Below are positions 1 to 5,984 of a DNA stretch of 6,027 nucleotides, piece by piece. This DNA comes from Legionella genomosp. 1 (GTDB lineage: Bacteria > Pseudomonadota > Gammaproteobacteria > Legionellales > Legionellaceae). The DNA is taken from assembly GCA_945865355.1 (NCBI GenBank), contig CAMBDN010000157.1:1-6027 (forward strand), in the 5' to 3' direction. Under the pieces are notes generated by a model that did no database searches, was not told the origin of the DNA, and saw nothing but the letters and a program-made list of their open reading frames with translations. The first letter of the stretch is position 1. Each line of letters opens with the position of its first letter. The position numbers were made by a program, and so were the translations under genes.

Positions 1-2
1 CC

Positions 3-224
3 CCATACCACTCATGGGAGCGTGGACTCAATGAACACACCAATGGTTTGGTACGTCAATATCTACCAAAATCAACTGAATTTACAGGGGTGTCTGATAA
101 TGAAATTCAGGCCATTGAAAATCGATTGAACAATCGCCCTAGAAAAGTGCTACAATTTAAAACACCATTTGAGGTCTTCTTCGCGGGACTAAACCCTAGT
201 TCCACTGTTGCACTTCACTGTTGA
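3..224 (+). CDS. IS30-family transposase, C-terminal fragment (cut by window edge)
   Basis: This is the last 73 residues of a transposase that catalyses cut and strand transfer of the IS. The frame is open from the first bases and ends at TGA 222-224. Near the start it contains RGLNEHTNGLVRQYLPK, which closely matches the IS30 family signature (RGxxEN.NGL.RQ..PK) with His in place of the usual Asn. The Glu of NEHTNGL, at bases 33-35, is the expected last acidic residue of the DDE catalytic triad. It is followed by the usual tail of the family (ENRLNNRPRKVLQFKTPFEV). The first two catalytic Asp residues and the DNA-binding N-terminus would lie upstream of the window. Nothing visible suggests this end is broken, but whether the whole element is intact cannot be judged. 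Confidence 0.9.
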   Translation, partial: PYHSWERGLNEHTNGLVRQYLPKSTEFTGVSDNEIQAIENRLNNRPRKVLQFKTPFEVFFAGLNPSSTVALHC

Positions 225-231
225 AACGGCG
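203..231 (+). repeat. Terminal inverted repeat (right end) of the left IS30-family element
   Basis: This 29-bp stretch begins CACTGTTGCACTTCACT and ends CGGCG. It is repeated in reverse orientation at 5927-5955 with only two differences, G/T at repeat position 18 and A/T at position 24. It overlaps the last codons and stop of the transposase. The strong match at the other side of the window identifies it as the IS end. Confidence 0.85.
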
Positions 232-243
232 ATATGCTATAGT
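214..243 (+). promoter_or_regulatory. Possible hybrid promoter at the IS/effector-gene junction
   Basis: An extended -10 element reads TGCTATAGT (TG at 235-236, hexamer TATAGT at 238-243). A weak -35-like TTCACT lies at 214-219, giving an 18-base spacer. The -35 candidate lies inside the IS inverted repeat and the -10 lies just outside it. This places a start site about 25 bases before the ATG at 277. The -10 is good and the -35 is poor (3 of 6 to the consensus), so the call rests mostly on the extended -10. No tandem PmrA-type box was seen. Confidence 0.4.
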
Positions 244-276
244 GCATTTTTTTTAAACCAAACCGGGACTTAAATT

Positions 277-1563
277 ATGTTGCAAGCTATACGCAGAGCA
301 CTTCTTGCTATGTTCTCTTTTATTAGCTCCTTTCTAGGTGCTGCCTTGGGATTCTTTTTGTATCCATTGGCCCGATTGTACAGATTGGCATCAATCACAT
401 TTGTTGCAGCAGTACGCGCAGGGATCGCCATTCCAATTTTAGGCGGCGTAATAGGGTATAATGCAAGCAGAGCAGGGTTAGGACTATTGCCATCAATTCT
501 AAGAGCTATCGTTGTTACAACTGCATTGACAGGGTTACTGGTCGGTATTTTTCCGATATTAGTTGCATACTCGGCGTTGCGTACGATAATAGTAGCCCCA
601 TTTGAGGGTGTTAGAAAAGGTTGGAGTGATGGTCTATTCTCTACCATAGCAAATTTCTTCCGCATTGCATTTGGACGCGAACAGCAAGTAGAGAATCCAG
701 CTGCAACACAAAACACGGCCCAAAATGCAATTGGGCTATTAGGGTTGAGAGGTTTTGATTATCAAGCGATGATTCACCAACTTACTGAGCAAGCTGCAAA
801 TGCTGCTAGACAGCCAATGACTGCAGAAGAGTATACTCGACTAGAGTTATCGCAAGTAGAAATTGCAGCACTTAAAGCGAATCGCTCAGCGCCACTAACA
901 ACAACGGAATTAACAGCGCTTGAACCCTCTGAAGAGCAAAACGTTAGAATTACTGCTCTTAAAGCACGTATGCGTCAAGGTCAGATCCTATCTACTGATG
1001 ATGCTCGTGTGCTAAAAGCAGCTGTTGAGCTTGAGTCATATAAAAATCTACAACGGTTAAAAACGGATAACTGCAGTATTTTGGCTGGACGTCCGGAGCG
1101 AGAAGACACGATTGTGCTTACTAAGCAGTACAAGGTTGGCCAACAATGGTTGCCAGTTCCTGGTGTTGCAGATATTTTTGATAAAGATCTATTAAAGACT
1201 TGGTTTGTTGGTGAGGGAGAGGCACGTGGGAATGCTGTTCATCCACTAACTCGGGATATTATTAAACAGCCAAGTCCGCATAAAGTTAATGGTGTAGACC
1301 ATGAGACACGTTATGAGTATCACTCATATTATGTCCAAGGTGATGCTTCTGAAGAAGGTTTGTCACAAGAGCTTAACCAGCTTACTCCAATTTTGAGAGC
1401 TCGTGCAGGAAGAAGGGATGCGCAAGTCGATTTTTCCGCTGCTGCTGGGCACCAAGCTAGGACGACTCAGGATGCTCGTTTCTTTGGTGGGGGTGAAGCT
1501 CCGAGAAGCGTATTGAATCAGGAGACCTTCTCTACAGATAATGAGATACATGCTAGGGTTTAG
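277..1563 (+). CDS. Candidate Dot/Icm effector: membrane-associated protein with a U-box-like domain
   Basis: I do not recognise a named gene; the call comes from visible domain features. Residues 7-33, 38-60 and 74-105 are strongly hydrophobic and Gly/Ala-rich, suggesting two to four membrane-inserting helices. Residues 160-260 are predicted helical and carry three degenerate repeats. Residues 266-331 resemble a U-box/RING-like ubiquitin ligase domain: C-S-I at 266-268, a strand region (DTIVL), a loop with PVP, a helix with Trp309, and HPLTRDII at 322-329. Ile268, Trp309 and Pro323 fall where U-boxes contact the E2 enzyme. The C-terminal tail is polar, with Glu residues near the end, as in many Dot/Icm substrates. 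The ATG at 277 follows a weak Shine-Dalgarno (CGGGA at 264-268). The gene stands alone between an IS and a convergent dotU-icmF operon. If secreted, it would act as a membrane-bound E3 ligase in the host cell. Secretion and enzyme activity are inference; an uncharacterised membrane protein is the alternative. Confidence 0.7.
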   Translation: MLQAIRRALLAMFSFISSFLGAALGFFLYPLARLYRLASITFVAAVRAGIAIPILGGVIGYNASRAGLGLLPSILRAIVVTTALTGLLVGIFPILVAYSALRTIIVAPFEGVRKGWSDGLFSTIANFFRIAFGREQQVENPAATQNTAQNAIGLLGLRGFDYQAMIHQLTEQAANAARQPMTAEEYTRLELSQVEIAALKANRSAPLTTTELTALEPSEEQNVRITALKARMRQGQILSTDDARVLKAAVELESYKNLQRLKTDNCSILAGRPEREDTIVLTKQYKVGQQWLPVPGVADIFDKDLLKTWFVGEGEARGNAVHPLTRDIIKQPSPHKVNGVDHETRYEYHSYYVQGDASEEGLSQELNQLTPILRARAGRRDAQVDFSAAAGHQARTTQDARFFGGGEAPRSVLNQETFSTDNEIHARV

Positions 1564-1575
1564 TCTCCATTTACC

Positions 1576-1608
1576 TATAAAAAGCAGTGGATTCAACTGC
1601 TTTTTATA
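1576..1608. terminator. Bidirectional intrinsic terminator between convergent genes
   Basis: A perfect 13-bp stem (1576-1588 with 1596-1608) has a 7-base loop (GGATTCA) and the core AAAAAGCAGT/ACTGCTTTTT. The stem supplies a run of five T on either strand, so it can end transcription of the rightward gene (stop at 1561-1563) and of icmF coming from the right (stop at 1624-1626). It sits in the 60-base gap between the two stop codons. Confidence 0.85.
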
Positions 1609-1623
1609 CGATTAAATTTAACT

Positions 1624-4548
1624 TCAAGCAATAGAATCATTTAAGATAAATCCATTCAATATCCCTGGGATGAATGGATTTATCTGATTCTGAGTTTTTA
1701 AGATATAACGTCCTGAATTGCCATTGACCTCAAAAAGAATTTGTAAACTGGAACTGTCCTGTTCATCAACGAGTACATTCACTTTTTGCAGCATTTTAAA
1801 GAAAGCCCAAGGACCAATCTCATCTAACTCATACTGATTGCCTTCGATCGAATTCAATGTCAAAGTAGCATTTGATTGTGGCCAGTGGAAGTGTGTTAAT
1901 GACTCGCTGTCTTGGGTGTCTTTGAGTTTGGTGGTGCCAATAATTAACTGCAAATTAGCGACTACAGGGTCTAAGCTTAACTTTTCCAGGCTAAATTCAA
2001 TTTTACTGGTCTCACTCTGTTCTGGGAAAAACATGTTCGTAATGACATTAGCGCGTATGAGCTCATTTATCATTTCTGCAGAGATTGGCAGAACATAATT
2101 ATTTAATTGCTTCGGTTGCCATTGTGGCTGAGACGTATCCAAAAAGGGTTTGAGGTACTGTGTTATAAAGTTATTCAGCGCGCCATGATTGGCAAAAAAA
2201 CGATCGAAATCAGCAATGACGACTTCTTGCGTTTGGCTTGCATCAAAGGGGTAACGTTTGGCAATGGTCGTTTGGTATTCACGGACTACTGTTTGTTGCC
2301 ATTGTTTGTTAATGTAATTTCTACTCTCGTTAATTAAGATAAACCAAGTGTCGTCGGCGACTTGTTTAGCCCATGTAGAGATAGGCTCGGGTAATTGATG
2401 TGCTTGTGCATAAAGTGCGCTAAGCGGGTTTGAGAGCTTATCACCCTCAAACCGTGCTTTTGTCAGTGTAAAGGCTGTTCTGCCCTCATCATTCACCATT
2501 GCTAAGGTCGCTAGAAATTTTTCTAATTCATTTAGAGTGGTCGTTACTTCACGGACAGCAGAATGGCTCATAAGGCTCAGATCAGTAAATTTGCTCGCAA
2601 TTTCTTGGTTAAATACCTTGGAAGACTCCCCTGTTTCAGGGCCTACTTGCTGTTGTATAAGATCAACTAATTTGAATATGGCGTCAGATTGATGCAATGC
2701 CTGAGTTAAGCGGCGAGCTTGTTGGTAATTTTGGAAGTGTTGAGGGGTGGTACGACGCATAAAATTCTGCCACCAAAGGACATATTCATAGCAATAAGCT
2801 TGTTGAAGTAGTGTTGATAAATTATTTAGATCTTGACGAGCAAGGACCCAATTATCAGCCTGTAATTGGGTGCTGATTGACGATAATTCACCAAGTACTT
2901 GTTGAAAACCGGATTTCGTTAAATAACTGGGTAATTCTTTCTCGGCTAAGTCGAAACCATCGATAACAATTGGCTGCCGATCTTTGGGAAAATTGCTTTT
3001 AGCAAGCGTGTAGTAAAGATAACTTGCTGGCAGAGCATTTAAGTAATTTCTAACATCACTAACAATCTGTTGATTGATGGCAACGGGCTGGAATGGTTGT
3101 TGAAGTACTTGTTTTAACAAAGCTAATTTTTTTTGTACATTTTCATTCGGTAAATTTTCCCAGTGCAGCCGGAACCACTCCAAAACGTCGGCTTGAACAA
3201 ATTTGGTTGGTTCACCGAGCATCAGATAAATTTTTAATGCGTCATAACGTGCCGTTTGTGGTTGTCTCGTATCAACAATGGTCTGTTCGATATCGGCAAG
3301 GATCGTTGGCAAGAAATTCCCTTGCAGATGCTGCTTAGTATTGGTATGAAGTTGTTCTTTCAGTTGCTGTATTGTTGGTAAATACAGTGAGTTAGAAGTC
3401 AATTTATCGAGGTAGGAGGATGCTTTTGTTAAATGATATAGCGCGGATGAAACATCATTATTTTGATGGCCAATCAGCGCATCATAGTTTAGTAGCTCTT
3501 TGCTTACTTTATCAATTAAACGCGATGATCTGATGTAGTGAGAGCCCAACCATACACAAGTAAGAGTAACTGTTCCTGCGAGAGCCCCACTGATCCATTT
3601 ATGAGGGATGTTTCTTGGGGGGCTAAAACGCTTGGTCTGCACTTGAAATGCATTCATCGCTCCTTCAATAAAATAGGCACGATGATTAATGGATTGCGGA
3701 AATTTATCTTGAATAGTGAGTGCATATTCGTGCTGAATTTTTGGATTGAGTCGATCAATGCTAACGCCACCTTGTTCTCCGCTGGTGAAATAAATGGTTT
3801 GCAGGCGAAATAATTGCGGTGAAATGGTTTGAATGAACGCTTGTATTGCTTGGCCTAAGCTTGCTAATTGCAGGGGAAACTCACGAATTAATGTACGTTT
3901 TATGCTGGAGCGAGCGGGATGCATTTTATGAATAACCTGTTGCCCGAGCACTTCGATGTATTGCTCAAACTGGGCCTTGAAGTTATGCAGAAATTTACCT
4001 TGACGTGTTCCCCAATCGAGAGAAAAGCCAAGTGGATTCTTTAAATCACTGCTGTGTTCGTTCTGAAAAAACTCACAAAACCCTGCTAGAGCGTCTAACT
4101 TGGTGAATATGACTGCTAAATCAATACGGTAGTTTAGGCCTTGACCAAAACGCATGAGTAAATGGGTGTGGTTTTTACTGTGTTCGGTAAATTGCAGGGG
4201 CTCAGAAATTAATAGCTCATTGATGTCGACACATAAAATAATACCTGTGATTTTTAACGTCCGGTGACAACGGTTTAACTGTTTAAGGGTATATTGCAAT
4301 AGATTTTTACTTTGATTGACCCACGTTTCGCCTAACTCTACAATGATGCCGTGTTGATTATAATAAATATCAGCGCAACGCTCTGCATCAACTGTAACGT
4401 GCTCATAATTACTTTGTCGTAATAATGTCGTTTTACCCTGGTTGTCTCTACCAACGAGTAACAAAAAGGACAAGGCATTCGTTTGTGGTTTTAACTGCCC
4501 GATTATTTTTTTTAGAGCGTCACATAAAGCGCGTAATGATTTATCCAT
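1624..4548 (-). CDS. icmF: Type IVB secretion system protein IcmF
   Basis: IcmF is an inner-membrane protein of the Dot/Icm system and a homologue of type VI TssM. In Legionella it works with DotU to stabilise the secretion complex and help recruit it to the cell pole. Visible in the 974 residues: a cytoplasmic P-loop NTPase-like region with Walker A GRDNQGKT at 33-40 and a TKLD-type motif (FTKLD, 148-152); the conserved IcmF motif IYFTSGEQGG at 252-261; one clear membrane helix at about 318-338 (WISGALAGTVTLTCVWLGSHY); and then about 635 residues of mostly helical, presumably periplasmic sequence ending in a beta-rich C-terminal part. Unlike typical TssM there is no membrane hairpin before the NTPase region. 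Length is close to the L. pneumophila protein as I remember it (about 973), and no frameshift is seen. The start ATG overlaps the dotU stop (TAATG), pointing to translational coupling; no strong separate ribosome site is evident. A hairpin repeat lies in its last codons. Confidence 0.95.
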   Translation of the reverse strand: MDKSLRALCDALKKIIGQLKPQTNALSFLLLVGRDNQGKTTLLRQSNYEHVTVDAERCADIYYNQHGIIVELGETWVNQSKNLLQYTLKQLNRCHRTLKITGIILCVDINELLISEPLQFTEHSKNHTHLLMRFGQGLNYRIDLAVIFTKLDALAGFCEFFQNEHSSDLKNPLGFSLDWGTRQGKFLHNFKAQFEQYIEVLGQQVIHKMHPARSSIKRTLIREFPLQLASLGQAIQAFIQTISPQLFRLQTIYFTSGEQGGVSIDRLNPKIQHEYALTIQDKFPQSINHRAYFIEGAMNAFQVQTKRFSPPRNIPHKWISGALAGTVTLTCVWLGSHYIRSSRLIDKVSKELLNYDALIGHQNNDVSSALYHLTKASSYLDKLTSNSLYLPTIQQLKEQLHTNTKQHLQGNFLPTILADIEQTIVDTRQPQTARYDALKIYLMLGEPTKFVQADVLEWFRLHWENLPNENVQKKLALLKQVLQQPFQPVAINQQIVSDVRNYLNALPASYLYYTLAKSNFPKDRQPIVIDGFDLAEKELPSYLTKSGFQQVLGELSSISTQLQADNWVLARQDLNNLSTLLQQAYCYEYVLWWQNFMRRTTPQHFQNYQQARRLTQALHQSDAIFKLVDLIQQQVGPETGESSKVFNQEIASKFTDLSLMSHSAVREVTTTLNELEKFLATLAMVNDEGRTAFTLTKARFEGDKLSNPLSALYAQAHQLPEPISTWAKQVADDTWFILINESRNYINKQWQQTVVREYQTTIAKRYPFDASQTQEVVIADFDRFFANHGALNNFITQYLKPFLDTSQPQWQPKQLNNYVLPISAEMINELIRANVITNMFFPEQSETSKIEFSLEKLSLDPVVANLQLIIGTTKLKDTQDSESLTHFHWPQSNATLTLNSIEGNQYELDEIGPWAFFKMLQKVNVLVDEQDSSSLQILFEVNGNSGRYILKTQNQINPFIPGILNGFILNDSIA
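1644..1685 (-). repeat. 15-bp perfect inverted repeat at the 3' end of icmF
   Basis: The arms at 1644-1658 and 1671-1685 are fully complementary (AGATAAATCCATTCA on the plus strand), separated by 12 bases that include the small palindrome ATCCCTGGGAT. The repeat lies inside the icmF reading frame, 18 codons or fewer before the stop, and encodes INPFIPGILNGFIL. In icmF mRNA it would form a stable hairpin about 18 bases before the stop codon. No U-tract follows, so it is not a standard terminator. It may protect the mRNA 3' end or be accidental. Confidence 0.65.
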
Positions 4549-5333
4549 TAATGTTCCAGTTTGGCAAGCAGGGTATGTTTCTGTAAAACGTTTTTGGCTT
4601 TGGACTCAAGCAATGTATGACTGGTGAAATAAATCGATACGACTGAGCACAAAGCAAGCAATATTGCGACGATGACTGACCTATGATTCTTTGATTCCGG
4701 TATTACACTGGTCTTTACTTTAAAGAGTCTATGGGGTTTGTTGGCCCGATTTTGCAGAATTAATTGATACAACTCTTCAATTAAATTATCGAGTACTTGT
4801 CTGCCATCGGTACGTAAATGTTGCTCACCCTCAAAGCCCGCAATCAGGCAATAATAGGCTAATTCAAGTAAGTCCAGGTATTGATTTGTGCGTTCTTTAA
4901 TGTGGTTTAAAATATCGAAAAATCGTTTTTGTGGGCCTATTTCATCATGCGATGAAGGAGTAAATGCAGCAAACTCAGCTGGTTGGCCATAGATGCGCAC
5001 ATAGTTTTTCCCCAATAGCTCGTCGATAGTTGCACTCAGTAAGTAACAGGCAATAACAACAAATTCATCGGCATATTGCTGTCCTGTCAAACGGCTGTGA
5101 AAGGCTTTTAATTCATGCTCAATGTTTTCTCTAATGCTGCTTATTGGTGGTAGTGTTGGGCTGATGCACAATCTTTCAAGCAAAGATAATAAGGGCCCTG
5201 CGGCTGCTACCAGCGGGTTCGTTGTCGAAGAATTAATGAACAGCTTCGAGCGATAATAACCCTGTGGGATCCGGTTATTGCCGGGTACAACAAGTCGGCT
5301 TACTAGATTGGCCGAATAGGGTTCGGCTGACAT
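4548..5333 (-). CDS. dotU: Type IVB secretion system protein DotU (IcmH)
   Basis: DotU/IcmH is the partner of IcmF in the inner membrane and a homologue of type VI TssL. In Legionella the pair is needed for full stability and polar placement of the Dot/Icm apparatus. The 261-residue product shows the family features: NPLVAAAGPLLSLL at 39-52, the ATIDE motif at 101-105, the CLIAGFEGEQHLR block at 162-174, and one C-terminal membrane helix at about 219-241 with a short tail of about 20 residues. The bulk of the protein is therefore cytoplasmic. The start is well supported: GGGAG lies 7 bases before the ATG and an in-frame TAG lies two codons upstream. It is first in a two-gene operon and its stop codon overlaps the icmF start by one base. 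Length equals the L. pneumophila protein as I remember it. Confidence 0.95.
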   Translation of the reverse strand: MSAEPYSANLVSRLVVPGNNRIPQGYYRSKLFINSSTTNPLVAAAGPLLSLLERLCISPTLPPISSIRENIEHELKAFHSRLTGQQYADEFVVIACYLLSATIDELLGKNYVRIYGQPAEFAAFTPSSHDEIGPQKRFFDILNHIKERTNQYLDLLELAYYCLIAGFEGEQHLRTDGRQVLDNLIEELYQLILQNRANKPHRLFKVKTSVIPESKNHRSVIVAILLALCSVVSIYFTSHTLLESKAKNVLQKHTLLAKLEH

Positions 5334-5340
5334 GATCTAA

Positions 5341-5345
5341 CTCCC
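5341..5345 (-). promoter_or_regulatory. Ribosome binding site of dotU
   Basis: GGGAG on the minus strand lies 7 bases before the dotU ATG. With the in-frame TAG directly between them, it fixes the start codon at 5333-5331. Confidence 0.7.
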
Positions 5346-5384
5346 AATAGTGGTAGGATGAGCGTGTTCCCTTACGTTAAAAAG

Positions 5385-5413
5385 ATAATACGTGATCTGC
5401 ATGGTCTTGTCGA
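5385..5413 (-). promoter_or_regulatory. Sigma-70-type promoter for dotU-icmF
   Basis: Reading leftward, TCGACA (5413-5408, one mismatch to TTGACA) and TATTAT (5390-5385, one mismatch to TATAAT) are separated by exactly 17 bases. The predicted transcript would start near 5378 and carry a leader of about 45 bases before dotU. The promoter lies in the gap between the cyclase remnant and dotU, so the operon does not depend on transcription from the cyclase or the IS. Confidence 0.65.
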
Positions 5414-5458
5414 TGATAACAGCGATTCCTTGTTGGGGATTAACGACATGCCTGGGCA

Positions 5459-5950
5459 TCATTTAGGAGATACATTGCTGTGCTCAGAATAATAAGAAGA
5501 GTTATCTAAAATGCATACCTCTATAGATTCCTTTTTTCCGCGTATTTGTACGGTGTGTTTTGCTAAAGAAGTAAAATCTTTGCGCACCGCTTCATACACC
5601 ACATCGGTAACAATTAATGTAGAGTGATATTCCTTATTCAATTGCTCAACGCGTGAGGCAATATTGACGGTATCACCAATGACGGTGTACTCCTTTCTTT
5701 CTGCTGAACCGACACTTCCAGTCATGGCAGGGCCTGCATGAATGCCTATACCAAAATGGATAAAAGGCATTCTCTTACTGTTATTCATCGTTCGGATTTT
5801 TTCTATCATTTGAAACGCCGACTTTACGGCATGCGCTTTATCTTGCTCATCAGTAATTGGCACTCCAAAAATAGCCATAAAACCATCACCTAAAAATTTA
5901 TTAATAACCCCATGATTTTTAGTGATCGCCGATTCAAAAGTGAAGTGCAA
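5459..5950 (-). pseudogene. Class III adenylate/guanylate cyclase, 5'-truncated by an IS30-family element
   Basis: This is the C-terminal catalytic part of a class III nucleotide cyclase, which makes cyclic AMP or GMP. Numbering from the TTG at 5950, visible motifs are INKFLGDGFMAIFG with Lys18 and the second metal-binding Asp22, then EYTVIGDTVNIASRVEQL with Thr89 and the transition-state residues Asn96 and Arg100. The Lys/Thr pair at the base-recognition positions favours ATP over GTP. The first metal-binding Asp and everything N-terminal to it are missing: authentic coding sequence stops at about 5926, where an IS inverted repeat begins. The only in-frame start is a TTG inside that repeat, with an in-frame TGA four codons further upstream and no ribosome site. 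The remaining protein probably cannot fold into an active cyclase. It reads the same way as dotU but has its own stop at 5461-5459 and a separate downstream promoter. A cyclase remnant is certain; its loss of function is a strong inference. Confidence 0.85.
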
Positions 5951-5955
5951 CAGTG
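5927..5955 (-). repeat. Terminal inverted repeat (left end) of the right IS30-family element
   Basis: The reverse complement matches 203-231 at 27 of 29 positions. Its outer edge is fused to cyclase codons, and the repeat itself supplies the codons for the spurious start of that frame. The next two bases outward (AT) are also shared with the other IS end, so the boundary is uncertain by one or two bases. Confidence 0.82.
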
Positions 5956-5984
5956 CGATCGGTCAGTGTGTTAAATAGAGCTCA

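Larger units (their letters stand above)
1..231 (+). mobile_element. 3' end of an IS30-family insertion sequence
   Basis: This is the right-hand end of an insertion sequence whose left part lies outside the window. It holds the C-terminal end of an IS30-type DDE transposase, followed by a terminal inverted repeat at 203-231. The same repeat occurs, reversed, at 5927-5955 with 27 of 29 bases identical. As is common in this family, the transposase stop codon lies inside the inverted repeat. The outer boundary is set at 231 because the two copies agree up to there; both are followed by AT, so the true end could be 1-2 bases further out. Family assignment is firm. The individual IS name is not known to me. 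Confidence 0.88.

Noticed and set aside
268..279. CTTAAATT before the ATG as a PmrA-type regulatory box
   Set aside because: Only one partial half-site is present, it touches the start codon, and the tandem second half is missing.
270..716. Open frame of 148 codons on the minus strand opposite the effector-like gene
   Set aside because: It lies wholly opposite a better-supported gene, runs into the IS junction, shows no recognisable domain and has no convincing ribosome site.
1363..1596. Minus-strand frame of 77 codons over the end of the effector-like gene
   Set aside because: Its start lies within the terminator hairpin and it is antisense to the supported gene.
1838..2337. Two plus-strand open frames (1838-2098 and 2107-2337) within icmF
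   Set aside because: They lie antisense to a well-conserved gene, and their products have no recognisable features; they are by-products of icmF codon use.
3093..4627. Plus-strand open frames at 3093-3338, 3538-3813 and 4442-4627
   Set aside because: All are antisense to icmF or to the dotU/icmF junction, with no domain and no proper upstream signals.
5334..5458. Gap between dotU and the cyclase remnant as a small gene or RNA
   Set aside because: Only the dotU promoter and ribosome site could be supported; no coding frame or terminator-like hairpin was seen.
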